64,000 nt of DNA from Paraburkholderia dioscoreae. GTDB lineage: Bacteria > Pseudomonadota > Gammaproteobacteria > Burkholderiales > Burkholderiaceae. The stretch spans positions 2,108,001 to 2,172,000 of the forward strand of contig NZ_LR699554.1 in NCBI RefSeq assembly GCF_902459535.1, in the 5' to 3' direction. The position numbers and the translations under genes are program-made. Under the pieces are notes generated by a model that was not told the origin of the DNA, did not search any database, and was given only the letters and a program-made list of their open reading frames with translations. Shown here piece after piece: positions 9,461 through 18,471 of the stretch (position 1 is its first letter; each line of letters starts with the position of its first letter).

Positions 9461-10105
9461 TCAACCGCCCTCTTTCATCTGCTTCAAAATCTTGTAGACG
9501 GTGGCGCGTCCCATTGTCAGCACGGCGGCCACGTAGTTCGCGGAACTGCGGCCGCGAAACGCGCCTTGTGCGTGCAGCGCCTCGACGATCTCCCGCTTGT
9601 GTTCGCGCGTGAGCGCATTGATGCCGATCTGCCGTTCGCGCAGCCATGTGTGCAAATACGTATTGATGCGGTCCTGCCAGTCGTCGCGGAACAGATCCTC
9701 CGCGGGAGCGTCCGTCAGATTGCCGCCTTTGATGAACAGATCGAGTGTGGAGCGCACATCTTCGAACACCGCGATATTGAAGTTGATGCACAGCATGCCG
9801 GCCGGCTTGCCGTCGTCGTCGAACAGGATGTTGCTCACGCAACGCATGCGCCGGCCGTCCCAGTTGAGCTTTTCGTACGGGCCGATGGTCTGGCCGCGCG
9901 CCGCGTAATGGACTTCGTCCAGCACGGACGGCCCGCCGACTTCGAGCTTCGACAGGTTGTTCACGAGGTACGCGATGGTTTGATCGCGCAGGTCGTGAAT
10001 CACCACCTCGGCGCACGGATAGAACAGCGCCGCGATGCCGTCGGCGATGGGAGCGTAGCGCTCGAGCAGCAGGTCTTTCACGGGAGACACGTTTGGGTTG
10101 CGCAT
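9461..10105 (-). CDS. YheO/DauR-type PAS-HTH transcriptional regulator
   Basis: 214 aa. The N-terminal YheO-like PAS domain (about 12-125: LLERYAPIADGIAALFYPCAEVVIHDL and later GMLCINFNI) is followed by a C-terminal HTH_22 DNA-binding domain (about 165-213, ending in GRATVYKILKQMKEG). The family includes DauR, which controls D-arginine use, and other amino-acid-responsive regulators. The ligand is not deducible; no catabolic genes are adjacent, only two small conserved genes downstream. Confidence 0.85.
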   Translation of the reverse strand: MRNPNVSPVKDLLLERYAPIADGIAALFYPCAEVVIHDLRDQTIAYLVNNLSKLEVGGPSVLDEVHYAARGQTIGPYEKLNWDGRRMRCVSNILFDDDGKPAGMLCINFNIAVFEDVRSTLDLFIKGGNLTDAPAEDLFRDDWQDRINTYLHTWLRERQIGINALTREHKREIVEALHAQGAFRGRSSANYVAAVLTMGRATVYKILKQMKEGG

Positions 10106-10304
10106 GGGGAAATCGCAGTGATCGAAGGACGCGGCAACTCGCCATTGTAGCCACCCGGCCCGGCCGCGGCGATCACGGCGCCGATCACGCCCTCAAAAAA
10201 ACCATAGGCGCACGCCGGCGCTTTATCGCACGGCGAATTTTGTCCGCTTGGCGAGAGATTTTTTTTCGTGCGATAAAAGAAGCATCTATTTCACGGAGCA
10301 ACAG

Positions 10305-10523
10305 ATGGCTACGCTCGAAGCGTTTCGCGCCGTGCTCGATGACGAAGGCACGCCCGAAATCATCCGCAATCACATCATCGATTCGCTGCAGTACACGCTG
10401 CGCAATCACGGGCAGATTTTCACGTCGAAAGAAGTCGAATGGCTGGCCGGCTGGGATGACGCCCGCATTCCGCTCGCGGCATCGCGCGAGTTGCAGAAGC
10501 GCGTCGCCGAAACGCCCCGCTGA
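10305..10523 (+). CDS. Small conserved hypothetical protein
   Basis: 72 aa from the ATG at 10305, with GGAG eight bases upstream; a longer in-frame start at 10248 lacks a ribosome site. Predominantly helical and acidic (MATLEAFRAVLDDEGTPEII, SKEVEWLAGWDDARIP). No domain recognised. No signal peptide or membrane segment. Confidence 0.6.
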   Translation: MATLEAFRAVLDDEGTPEIIRNHIIDSLQYTLRNHGQIFTSKEVEWLAGWDDARIPLAASRELQKRVAETPR

Positions 10524-11122
10524 AGCACGAGCCGGTTGATCGTCCAGCGCCCGCGCCGCGACGGCGCCCTCCCTCACCCGGCGTGCCGCTCGTGGCGAGG
10601 CACGCCGTCCGCGACCGCTGCGTCGCGCGCGAAACCCCGCCGGCTGGGCGGTTCGGCCCTGCGCGGAACTTTTTGCTATCCAATTAGCCCTATTTAGTGC
10701 ATCATATTGGAATAGCTGTATCCCGCATTCGTAGTTCCGGCGTTACCGGGCAACAATCAGGCAACATTGCGGATAGAACCGCAAGTAACACCGGGCAGGC
10801 TCAAACCGGCATCTTCGCACCACCCCCGGCTGTTCGACCGCCGTCTGTTGGCGGTCCCGTCACTCCGGCAATGCGCCGCATGCATTCGCCGTCGCGAGTT
10901 GTGCAGCTGAGGGTTCATTTACCGCCCGATGTCCGCGCGACGTCAGCGTGTTTTCTCTCCATCGAATCCGCGATTTTACGCGGCCGCGCTCAAGTCCTTG
11001 TCATCGGGCCTGTGCCAACCTTTTTCCATGGCGGCGCGCCCCAAGGTGCTGCGCTACCCGGCCCGTCTTGCCGCGCGTAACACGCGTGACACGGCGGCCA
11101 CGTAATACAGGACACGTGCTTC
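10524..11122. other. 599-bp intergenic region with a GC hairpin and an AT-rich patch
   Basis: Contains a perfect 9-bp inverted repeat CGGCGTGCC (10579-10587) / GGCACGCCG (10599-10607) with an 11-nt loop and no T-run, then an unusually AT-rich stretch (about 10668-10725) that may carry a promoter for the gene at 11123. A 127-codon ORF (10697-11080) is low-complexity and not supported as a gene. An untranslated RNA is possible but nothing specific is visible. Confidence 0.4.
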
Positions 11123-11404
11123 ATGAATTCAGCTGTCAAGACGTACAAGGGTTACGAAATTCACCCGCTCGTCTATCCGCGCCGCCCGGCGGACGGTCAG
11201 ACGAGCCGCAATCCGGACGCCGGCTACGACGCGTCGGTGCGCATCTGCCGCGTGGGCGCCAATCCGGCCGCCGACGGCCGTGTGTTCCGCCTGCAGTATC
11301 TGTTTCCGTTCGACGGCACGGGCAAGGCGCGCATTGCGTGCATGGCCCACGCCGAGCAATTGATCGACGGCCGTGTAGACGGCCAGTCCGTCGCCGATCT
11401 TTGA
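11123..11404 (+). CDS. Conserved hypothetical protein
   Basis: 93 aa soluble protein beginning SAVKTYKGYEIHPLVYPRRP with a beta-rich centre (DASVRICRVGANPAADGRVFRLQYLFPF) and a helical C-terminus (AHAEQLIDGRVDGQSVADL). This looks like one of the short one-domain proteins conserved among Burkholderia. I do not recognise a function. It lies 131 bp before the IF-1 gene on the same strand. Confidence 0.6.
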   Translation: MNSAVKTYKGYEIHPLVYPRRPADGQTSRNPDAGYDASVRICRVGANPAADGRVFRLQYLFPFDGTGKARIACMAHAEQLIDGRVDGQSVADL

Positions 11405-11535
11405 GCGGTACTATCAGCGCATAGGCTGATGCCGCAGGACAGTGGGCTCGAAAAACCCGCTATCGCCCCAATCTGATGTTGTGCTGCCCGGCGTGGGCGA
11501 CCAACACCCCTTATCCCATCGACCAGGAGTTATGC

Positions 11536-11808
11536 ATGGCGAAAGAAGAACTGCTTGAACTTGACGGTATCGTCGACGAAGTACTTCCGGATAGCCGTTA
11601 CCGCGTGACGCTCGACAACGGCGTCGTGGTTGGCGCTTACGCGTCCGGGCGCATGCGCAAGAACCATATCCGTATTCTCGCGGGCGACCGCGTGACGCTG
11701 GAACTGTCGGTCTACGACCTGACCAAAGGCCGGATCAATTTCCGTCATAAAGACGAGCGCGCCACCGGTGGCGGCGGTGCTCGCAATTCGCAATTCCGCC
11801 GCCGTTAA
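11536..11808 (+). CDS. infA: Translation initiation factor IF-1 (second copy type)
   Basis: 90 aa S1/OB-fold protein: [23 protein letters not shown] and [19 protein letters not shown] are diagnostic for IF-1. The ATG at 11536 has AGGAGT five bases upstream. Unlike the 72-aa IF-1 of the ribosomal operon it carries an 18-residue Gly/Arg-rich tail ([13 protein letters not shown]). It is far from ribosomal genes, so it is probably the second, non-operon IF-1 paralogue found in many Burkholderiales. Confidence 0.92.
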   Translation: MAKEELLELDGIVDEVLPDSRYRVTLDNGVVVGAYASGRMRKNHIRILAGDRVTLELSVYDLTKGRINFRHKDERATGGGGARNSQFRRR

Positions 11809-12030
11809 GGCCGGCGGCACGCTGACCGCGCTCCGCACGGTTGAGGCGTGCTCCATTGCGATTGAGTTGTACGCGAAGCCATTCGCGCGCCTTCTCCGGC
11901 TTGATTCGTCGACTCGAGCCTGAGCGGCGCGCTGCGGCGTCGCTTCGTTGCAGCCTGTTTTTGCCCATTTTCTTCAGCCTCTGGCGCTTTCTGCTGCCGG
12001 CGGGCGTTTCACAGCCGTTCTCGTTTTCCT

Positions 12031-12825
12031 CTACATACGCGCATGAAGGCCGAACACCGCCCCGAGATCTTCTGTGGCGGCGCTCTTGCGCACCTGCTCG
12101 ACCACCCGCTCCTCCAGTTCCGCCAGATGTTCACGCATGGCCGTCAACGCCGCGTCCAGGTTGCCCGCGTCCAGCGCGTCGATGATATGCGTGTGTTCGT
12201 CCGCGGAGCAGGAGGAACCCTTCGACGGGTCGAACAACGCTTTATACAGCTCGGTTTTGGCGACCAGTTGCCCGACTAGCCCGAGCAACTCCGTGCCGCC
12301 CGCCAACTCTGTCAGCAGCACATGAAACTGGCCGGCAAGACGCACGGAATCTTCGACCGCCCCCGCGCTTAACGCCTTCTCTTCGCTGCGCACGTGCGCG
12401 CGCAGGCGCCGCTTGTGCTGCGCGCTCAACGCCCCGCACAAGGCGGCGACGATACCCGCCTCGACGATCTGCCGCGCGCGATACACCTGGCGAATGTCCT
12501 CCTCCGACGGCGACGGCACGAACGCACCGCGATTCGCCGCCAGCACGAGCTTGCCTTCGAAGCCAAGCCGCGCCAGCACCTTGCGCAGCGCGCCGCGCGT
12601 GCAACCGAAGGCGGCGGCGAGATCCCGCTCGACCAGTTGCGCGCCGGGCCGCAGCCGCCCCTGCAATAACGCCGTGGTGATCGACGTATAGATACGCTCT
12701 TCGACGCTGATCGAATCGCCTTCGCTTGCGGGTTGAATGGGTGTTTCGGAGGCAGGGGACGAGGAACGCCGGGGACGTGGGGACATGGATTCGGTAATCG
12801 GGAATGGAGCGGTATCGGCAGGCAT
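12031..12825 (-). CDS. GntR-family (FCD) transcriptional regulator
   Basis: 264 aa. A disordered N-terminal 35 residues precede the winged HTH (about 42-105: RIYTSITTALLQGRLRPGAQLVERDLAAAFGCTRGALRKVLARL) and a helical FCD ligand domain with metal/acid-binding histidines (FHVLLTELAGG, EHTHIIDALDAGNLDAAL). Upstream neighbour on the same strand is a Zn alcohol dehydrogenase; whether they share control is uncertain. An internal ATG at 12786 is an alternative start. Confidence 0.87.
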   Translation of the reverse strand: MPADTAPFPITESMSPRPRRSSSPASETPIQPASEGDSISVEERIYTSITTALLQGRLRPGAQLVERDLAAAFGCTRGALRKVLARLGFEGKLVLAANRGAFVPSPSEEDIRQVYRARQIVEAGIVAALCGALSAQHKRRLRAHVRSEEKALSAGAVEDSVRLAGQFHVLLTELAGGTELLGLVGQLVAKTELYKALFDPSKGSSCSADEHTHIIDALDAGNLDAALTAMREHLAELEERVVEQVRKSAATEDLGAVFGLHARM

Positions 12826-12950
12826 TCTAGCCGCATGTTTCCCGCTTCGCCGCAGACTTTCTCACGGGTTTTCCAACACGACGCGGGACAGTCGGCGCGT
12901 CGAGCGCGCCGACGTGAAGGCCTCGGTCCGTCCGGTCGCCCGCCGTACTC

Positions 12951-13970
12951 TTACCGCCCCGTGTTGAGCACGACCCTGAACCGCGCGGCGCCGCTCATCA
13001 TCCGGTCGTAGGCTTCGGCCGCTTTCGTCAGTGGGAATTCTTCGATCATCGGTTTGATTCCCGAGAGCGCGCTGAACGCGAGCGTGTCCTGAGAATCCGC
13101 CGACGTGCCCGACGGCCAGCCCTGCACCGAATTTCGTCCCATGATGAACTGCGCGATCGGCACTTCGACGGGCTCGTCCGAGAGTCCCACCATGATCAGC
13201 TTGCCGTTCAGCCCCAGGCCGCCCACTACGGCGCTCATCGCTTTGCCGCTGGTGACGGTGGCGAGAATGACGCGAGCGCCGCCGAGCGCCTGCAACGCTT
13301 GCGCCACGTTCGCCGCCGTGCTGTCGATGTAGTGATGGGCGCCGAGTTGTTTCGCAAGACTTGCCTTGTCCTGCCCGCGCGCTATCGCTACGGTGACGAA
13401 ACCCATCTTTCGCGCGAACTGCACGCCGAGATGGCCGAGCCCGCCAATGCCCAGAATGGCGACCACATCGCCGGCCCGCGCGCCGCTATTGCGCAGCGCG
13501 TTGAATGTCGTGATGCCTGCGCATAGAAGCGGAGCGGCATCGACATCGGCGAGATCGTCGGGAATGCGCGCCAGTGCTTCGACGGGCGCCAGCATGAACT
13601 CGGCATAGCCGCCGTCGTAGCTGATGCCGGGCACGAGCGCGCGCTGGCACAGAACAAAATCGCCGCGGCGGCAATGCTCGCAGTGCCCGCAATGTCCGCC
13701 GTGCCAGCCGACGCCGACGCGCTGTCCCGCCTGCCATCCTTCGACGCCCGCGCCGACCGTATCGATTACGCCCGCAATTTCGTGCCCGGGCACCCGCGGA
13801 TATTCCAGGCCCGGCCACTGCCCTTCTTTTGTCAACACGTCACTGTGGCAGATACCGCACGCCTGGATCTTGATGAGCACCTGTCCGGCACCCGGTTCCG
13901 GCACGTCCCGTTCGACGAGTTCCAGGGGTCCGCCAGCCTGCGCCACCTGCACTGCCTTCATCGTTCGCAT
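12951..13970 (-). CDS. Zinc-dependent alcohol dehydrogenase
   Basis: 339 aa MDR-family NAD(P)-dependent alcohol dehydrogenase. Catalytic zinc ligands Cys41, His63-Glu64 and Cys150 are in place, as is the structural zinc set Cys94/97/100/108 (CGHCEHCRRGDFVLC) and a Rossmann motif GIGGLGHLG (174-182). It resembles AdhA/AdhT-type bacterial ethanol dehydrogenases. GGAGGA lies eight bases before the ATG at 13970. Substrate range cannot be read. Confidence 0.92.
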   Translation of the reverse strand: MRTMKAVQVAQAGGPLELVERDVPEPGAGQVLIKIQACGICHSDVLTKEGQWPGLEYPRVPGHEIAGVIDTVGAGVEGWQAGQRVGVGWHGGHCGHCEHCRRGDFVLCQRALVPGISYDGGYAEFMLAPVEALARIPDDLADVDAAPLLCAGITTFNALRNSGARAGDVVAILGIGGLGHLGVQFARKMGFVTVAIARGQDKASLAKQLGAHHYIDSTAANVAQALQALGGARVILATVTSGKAMSAVVGGLGLNGKLIMVGLSDEPVEVPIAQFIMGRNSVQGWPSGTSADSQDTLAFSALSGIKPMIEEFPLTKAAEAYDRMMSGAARFRVVLNTGR

Positions 13971-14262
13971 TGCTTTGCTCCTCCGTGAAAGAGACGAACG
14001 CGAGTCGATCGAACCCGGTTCGCAGATTTGCCGCCCACGCTACCCACCGGTCAGGCGCTCAGCTTACGCCATATTCTTTGATGGCATGTGACGGGCTGCC
14101 AAACTGGCAACGGACGGCGACTCTGTTTCGGCGCACGGTCCCACGCGATCCATTGAAGCCATTGCAACGCCGCTCATGGCAGCGCGGCCGGCCTACCACC
14201 CGCTTCGCGCTATGGCCGCAATGATCGAACCCTTCGATGACGCGCTCGCGATGATGGCCACC

Positions 14263-14838
14263 CTACGCTTCAATCACCCCGTCCTTGACCGTTCCATCAG
14301 AACCGTTGAGTGTGCGCGTTACGGGAGTGCGACTGAGTTCGTTGTTCGTATCTACCAGCAGCAGCAAATGCCGGAGGAATGTCGCGCGCTCATCGGGCGG
14401 CAACGCGGCAATGGTTCGTTCGTGCGCACGGGCCACGCGCGATTCGAGACGGCCCAGCAGCGCATGCCCGACTTCCGTCAATTCCGCGACCTTCTTGCGC
14501 CGATCCGCGCGCGATACGCGGCTCTGCACAAAACGCCGCTGCCCAAGACGGGTAATCACGTCGGCCGTATTCGCGCGATCGAGTCCCACCGCCCGCGAAA
14601 GAACAACCTGCTCCGAAGGCCCCAGTTGTTCGAGCGCCGTGAGAATGCTGTACTGCACCGGCGTGATGCCTTCGGGTGCGCATTCCTCCATGAACAGCGC
14701 AACGTGAATCTGATGCAACCGCCGTATGAGGAAACCCGGCCGCTCATTGAGCGCTGTGTTGCGCCATGCGAGCACCGGGTCCGGTACGAGTTCGGGTTGG
14801 TCTGCGCTTGTGCGAGTCGTTGGCGCGTCCATGAACAA
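14263..14838 (-). CDS. MarR-family regulator (paralogue 1 of the nitrogen-catabolic locus)
   Basis: 191 aa. Winged-helix MarR domain with ERPGFLIRRLHQIHVALFMEE at the dimer helix, ITPVQYSILTALEQLGPSEQ, recognition helix LDRANTADVITRLGQRRFV and wing SRVSRADRRKKVAELT. The frame opens at a TTG (14838) with GAGG six bases upstream; an ATG lies two codons on (14832). It diverges from the ABC transporter operon and is a clear paralogue of the MarR at 28334 (shared RPGFLIRR, QIH and ITPVQYS blocks), so it probably controls the adjacent transporter. Confidence 0.87.
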   Translation of the reverse strand: MFMDAPTTRTSADQPELVPDPVLAWRNTALNERPGFLIRRLHQIHVALFMEECAPEGITPVQYSILTALEQLGPSEQVVLSRAVGLDRANTADVITRLGQRRFVQSRVSRADRRKKVAELTEVGHALLGRLESRVARAHERTIAALPPDERATFLRHLLLLVDTNNELSRTPVTRTLNGSDGTVKDGVIEA

Positions 14839-15048
14839 AGGGTTCCTCTTGCGATAGATACGGGTGATTCACGCCTCACGCGCGACGATCATCAGCATAC
14901 AGCGTATTCATGCGGACGCTTAGAAGCGTCGCCGAAATAAGGTCGGGCCCGCTGGCCACGCACCCGGCAATCGCCACGGCGCACAATTCCGAGGTATGCC
15001 GCAAGTCGGTGCGTCAATGCACGATTCAATCGCTTTTAAAACATATGT

Positions 15049-15056
15049 GGTGCACC
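15049..15056. promoter_or_regulatory. GGTGCACC palindrome in the marR-ABC transporter region
   Basis: Eight-base palindrome about 80 bp upstream of the putative -24/-12 promoter. The same GGTGYACC core recurs at 28008, 28211 and 28939 beside related promoters, so it may be an operator for one of the MarR paralogues or an NtrC-like half-site pair (TGGTGC/GCACC). Rests on pattern only. Confidence 0.35.
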
Positions 15057-15102
15057 CCGCTTTTTTATCGCCGATATTCCGCGCTCTGCTCTTCCCATCA
15101 AT

Positions 15103-15130
15103 CAACGACCTGCGACCACGCAGGTCGTTG
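15103..15130. promoter_or_regulatory. Perfect 12-bp inverted repeat abutting the sigma-54 promoter
   Basis: CAACGACCTGCG / CGCAGGTCGTTG separated by four bases (ACCA). The right arm ends inside the -24 element of the putative sigma-54 promoter. No T-run follows on either strand, so an operator or cruciform is more likely than a terminator. Confidence 0.5.
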
Positions 15131-15145
15131 GCATACCCCTTGCGT
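15128..15145 (+). promoter_or_regulatory. Putative sigma-54 promoter of the amino-acid-type ABC transporter
   Basis: TTGGCATACCCCTTGCGT: GG (15130-15131) and GC (15142-15143) are exactly 10 bases apart, as in the TGGCAC-N5-TTGC consensus. Predicted transcript start near 15155 gives a leader of about 110 nt to the SBP gene. Confidence 0.5.
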
Positions 15146-15264
15146 ATTCGAAAGACGAATCGTCAGTACCCAAACGAATTTTCGATTCGACAACCGTCAT
15201 CCATCGATCGCGCGCATTCGAAGCGTTGTGCGCCGACGTAACCACCACGAAGGGGGGGCTTTTC

Positions 15265-16134
15265 ATGTCAGTCCGTCTCAACCGCAGCGATTTGGGCCAG
15301 TCGAAGCAGCGCGGCGTCGTCACGTTCCTGCGCACGTGCGCATTCGCGCTCGTCGCCGCCGTCAGCGTAAGCCATGCCGCGCATGCGGCGAGCGCCGAGG
15401 AAATCAAGGCACGCGGCTATCTGAGCGTCGCGACCGAGGACGACTACACCCCGTTCGAATTCGTCGCCGACGGCAAGAACACCGGCTACGACAACGACCT
15501 GCTCGCGCTCGTGCGCAAGAAAATCGGCGTCGACGTGAAGCAGCAGGTCATGCCCTGGTCCGGCATTCTTCCCGGCGTGACGACGGGCAAGTACGACATG
15601 GCGCTGACCGCCGTGCTCGTCACGGACGAACGCAAGAAGACTTTCGATTTCGCATCGCCGACGTGCGAAGCCGTCACGTTCTACGCGGTGAAGAAGGGCT
15701 CGACGATCAAGAGTCCGGACGACCTCGTCGGCAAGGTGGTCGGCGCGGAAACCGGCAGTGCGATGCTCGCGGACCTCAAGCTCTTCAACGAGGAACTGAA
15801 GAAGAAGCATGGCGGCAACGGCCTCAAGCAGATTGTCGAGTATCAGTCTTATCCGGAGGCGTATCAGGATCTGGGTCTCGGACGCGTCGATGCCGTGGCC
15901 AACACGCAGATCAGCCTGAACTCGCTCGTGAAGACGCGGCCGGATACCTTTGTTGTCGGCCAGGCAATCGGCAAACCGACCTATATCGCGTGGGCGGTAA
16001 AGAAGGGCAACAGCGACGTGCTGAAAATGGTCGATGCCGCGCTACTCGAACTGCGTAAGAGCGGCGAGATGTACCAGCTCCAGCAGAAGTGGCTGGGCGC
16101 GACCTACAAAGACATGCCGCCGTCGGTCAACTGA
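15265..16134 (+). CDS. Amino-acid-type ABC transporter, periplasmic binding protein
   Basis: 289 aa from the ATG at 15265, preceded by a GAAGGGGGG ribosome region. A signal peptide ends around AHAAS (about residue 40). The mature part is a family-3 solute-binding protein: ARGYLSVATEDDYTPFEF, GYDNDLLALVRKKIGV, MPWSGILPGVTTGKYDMAL and VGAETGSAMLADL. First gene of a four-gene transporter operon. The typical ligands of family 3 are amino acids, opines or related zwitterions; the local catabolic genes suggest a nitrogen compound of the adjoining pathway. Confidence 0.92.
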   Translation: MSVRLNRSDLGQSKQRGVVTFLRTCAFALVAAVSVSHAAHAASAEEIKARGYLSVATEDDYTPFEFVADGKNTGYDNDLLALVRKKIGVDVKQQVMPWSGILPGVTTGKYDMALTAVLVTDERKKTFDFASPTCEAVTFYAVKKGSTIKSPDDLVGKVVGAETGSAMLADLKLFNEELKKKHGGNGLKQIVEYQSYPEAYQDLGLGRVDAVANTQISLNSLVKTRPDTFVVGQAIGKPTYIAWAVKKGNSDVLKMVDAALLELRKSGEMYQLQQKWLGATYKDMPPSVN

Positions 16135-16155
16135 TGTCTTTCTGATCGCTCATCG

Positions 16156-16800
16156 ATGAACGCCTTCGATTACTGGAGCATCACTCAGGGCGCGCTGGCG
16201 ACCGTGGTTCTGTCGGTCTCCAGCATCGTGCTCGGCGTGCCGCTGGGCCTCGGCCTCGCGCTGATCCGCTGGGCGCGCGTGCCGTTTCTGAACCGTGTCG
16301 TGATCGCGTACGTGAGCCTCATCCGCTCGTGTCCCGCGGTGACGCTCACCTTGCTGATTTTCTTCGCACTGCCGCAGTTCGGCATCTCGCTGGACCCGAC
16401 GCCCGCTGCGATTCTCGCGCTCACCATCAGCACCGCCGCCTTCAATTGCGAAATCTGGCGTGCCGCGCTGATGAATTTTCCGCGCGACCAATACGACGCC
16501 GCCCTCGCCTTCGCGATGCCGCGCGCGCTGCGCTTTCGCCGCATCGCGCTGCCGCAGATCTGGCGCGCGAGCCTGCCGGGGCTCGTCAACGAAATGACCT
16601 TGCAGATCAAATCGACGCCCGCCGTCGCGGTGATCGGCATTGTCGAGATCACGCGTGCCGCGCTGCGCGTCGGCGCGCGCACCTATGATCCGCTGCCGCC
16701 TTTTATCTTCGCACTCGTACTGTATGGGCTGATCGTGTTCGTGCTGATCCGGGCGCAGCGCATCATCGAACGGCGTCAGCCGCTGGAGGCACGCCCATGA
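16156..16800 (+). CDS. Amino-acid-type ABC transporter permease 1
   Basis: 214 aa, HisM/GlnP-type permease with about five helices. The coupling (EAA) loop is ALAFAMPRALRFRRIALPQIWRASLPGL. It begins 22 bp after the binding-protein stop and overlaps the next permease by 4 bp. It should form a heterodimeric channel with the 16797 product. Confidence 0.92.
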   Translation: MNAFDYWSITQGALATVVLSVSSIVLGVPLGLGLALIRWARVPFLNRVVIAYVSLIRSCPAVTLTLLIFFALPQFGISLDPTPAAILALTISTAAFNCEIWRAALMNFPRDQYDAALAFAMPRALRFRRIALPQIWRASLPGLVNEMTLQIKSTPAVAVIGIVEITRAALRVGARTYDPLPPFIFALVLYGLIVFVLIRAQRIIERRQPLEARP

Positions 16801-17456
16801 TCGACTCTTTTACGATCGTCTGGCAGCAACGCGCGGACGTGCTTTCCGGTCTGCTCGACACGCTCGGGCTGCTTGCGGTCGCCGCCGTCGCATCGCTCGT
16901 CTTCGGTGCATTGCTCGCGCCTGCGCTTATGTCGAAGCGACCCGCCATCGCGCGGATCGCAACGCTTTATGTCGATGCGATGCGCTGTGCGCCGTTTCTG
17001 CTGTTCGTTTATCTGATCTACTTCGGCCTGCCCACGGCTGGCATTCGCCTGTCCAACTGGTGGGCCGGCGCAATCGCGCTGGTTCTCTACAACACCGCCT
17101 ACATGGCCGAGTTGTTACGCGGCGCATGGGCCGGCTTGCCGACGCCGATGATCGAAGCGGCGTCCGCTTACGGCTTTCACGGGTTCAGCCTGGTTCGCCG
17201 CATCATCCTGCCGCAGGTCTTTACCGTCGCCTTGCCGATGATCGGCAACCAGCTCGTGCAGATCGTGAAGGACAGCGCGTTCCTCACGGTGATCGCGGTC
17301 GGCGAACTGACGCATCAGATGAACGGCATTCAGGCCACCTATTTCATTCCGTTCGCCGCGTTCGCCACGGCCGTGCTGCTGTACTGGGCCATCTGCCTCG
17401 TGATCGAAGGCGGAAGCGGACTCCTGTCGCGATTTGCCGAGGAACGCAGAGCATGA
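16797..17456 (+). CDS. Amino-acid-type ABC transporter permease 2
   Basis: 219 aa, second HisQ/GlnP-type permease. The EAA loop is EAASAYGFHGFSLVRRIILPQVF, followed by LPMIGNQLVQIVKDSAFLTVI. ATGA overlaps join it to both the preceding permease and the following ATPase, showing translational coupling. Confidence 0.92.
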   Translation: MIDSFTIVWQQRADVLSGLLDTLGLLAVAAVASLVFGALLAPALMSKRPAIARIATLYVDAMRCAPFLLFVYLIYFGLPTAGIRLSNWWAGAIALVLYNTAYMAELLRGAWAGLPTPMIEAASAYGFHGFSLVRRIILPQVFTVALPMIGNQLVQIVKDSAFLTVIAVGELTHQMNGIQATYFIPFAAFATAVLLYWAICLVIEGGSGLLSRFAEERRA

Positions 17457-18355
17457 ATCTTTCGAATGACGTCCCGCCCGCCATCAGGCTCGCAGCCGAT
17501 GCCGCCGCACCTTCGGCCGGCGTCGCCGGCAATGCGGTGCGCTCCGCGGCGGACACCGTCCTGCAACTCAACGGCATATCGAAGTCGTTCGGCGAGAACT
17601 GCGTGCTGCGCGATGTGTCGCTCACGGTGCACAAGGGCGAAACGGTGTGCCTGCTCGGGCCGTCGGGTTGCGGCAAGTCCACGCTCCTGCGCTGCGTGAA
17701 CTGGCTCGAGATTCCCGATGCGGGCACGGTCTACGTGTCGAATCAGCGTATGGGCGTGCGCGAAGGCTCGGCAATCAAGCTGCGCGATGCCGAGCTCGCC
17801 CGTTCGCGTGCGCGCATCGGCATGGTGTTTCAGCACTTTGCGCTGTGGCCGCATCTGACCGTGCTGCAGAACGTAATGGAAGCGCCGTTGTATGTGCTGA
17901 AGCGTCCGCGCGACGAAGTGCGCGCGCAAGCCGAGCGTCTGCTCGAACGCGTCGGACTGGCGGGCAAGATGGATGCGTTTCCGTCCCGTCTCTCGGGCGG
18001 GCAGAAGCAGCGCGTGGGCATTGCGCGCGCGCTCGCGATGAATCCGGATATCCTGCTCTTCGACGAACCGACCAGCGCGCTCGATCCGATGCTCGTCGGC
18101 GAAGTGCTGAACGTGATGCGCCTGCTCGCCCAGGAAGGCGCGACGATGGTGATCGTCACGCACGAAATGGAGTTCGCGCGGCAGGTGGCGAGTCGCATCG
18201 TATTCATGGATGCGGGCCAGGTGATCGAGACCGCACCTCCCGAGCAGTTCTTCAGCGCGCCGCAGACTCCGCGCGCGCGGCAGTTCCTCGCGCGCTTCCG
18301 TGCACCGCATCTGCCGGGCGACGAGTGGAATCAGGCTTCGAAGCTGCACGATTGA
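17453..18355 (+). CDS. Amino-acid-type ABC transporter ATP-binding protein
   Basis: 300 aa from the ATG at 17453 that overlaps the permease stop. Walker A GPSGCGKST, Q-loop MVFQHFALWPHLT, signature LSGGQKQR, Walker B ILLFDEPTSALD and switch His in VIVTHEM mark a GlnQ/HisP-type importer ATPase. It has a 35-residue Ala-rich N-terminal extension before the ABC domain. Last gene of the transporter operon; a hairpin follows. Confidence 0.93.
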   Translation: MNLSNDVPPAIRLAADAAAPSAGVAGNAVRSAADTVLQLNGISKSFGENCVLRDVSLTVHKGETVCLLGPSGCGKSTLLRCVNWLEIPDAGTVYVSNQRMGVREGSAIKLRDAELARSRARIGMVFQHFALWPHLTVLQNVMEAPLYVLKRPRDEVRAQAERLLERVGLAGKMDAFPSRLSGGQKQRVGIARALAMNPDILLFDEPTSALDPMLVGEVLNVMRLLAQEGATMVIVTHEMEFARQVASRIVFMDAGQVIETAPPEQFFSAPQTPRARQFLARFRAPHLPGDEWNQASKLHD

Positions 18356-18368
18356 CGCGTGAGGCAAA

Positions 18369-18393
18369 GACGCTCATCGCATTGATGAGCGTC
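18369..18393 (-). terminator. Hairpin between convergent operons
   Basis: Perfect 10-bp stem GACGCTCATC / GATGAGCGTC with a 5-nt loop. Read on the minus strand it is followed by TTTGCC, so it suits the long catabolic operon ending at 18472 and could act both ways. A second inverted repeat CATGCGTC / GACGCATG (18433-18462) lies between it and that stop. Confidence 0.55.
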
Positions 18394-18471
18394 CTCCTGG
18401 CGTCGTCAATGCAGGCTGATTTTCGGAGGATTCATGCGTCATGCCACTGCAACCGACGCATGCATAGTCTC

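Noticed and set aside
10697..11080. 127-codon ORF in the 599-bp gap
   Set aside because: Low-complexity composition and no ribosome site; overlaps a second competing frame.
13971..14262. Sigma-54 promoter for the Zn alcohol dehydrogenase
   Set aside because: A GG-N10-GC spacing exists on the minus strand near 14015-14030, but the -24 block reads GGCGG and does not match GGCAC; too weak.
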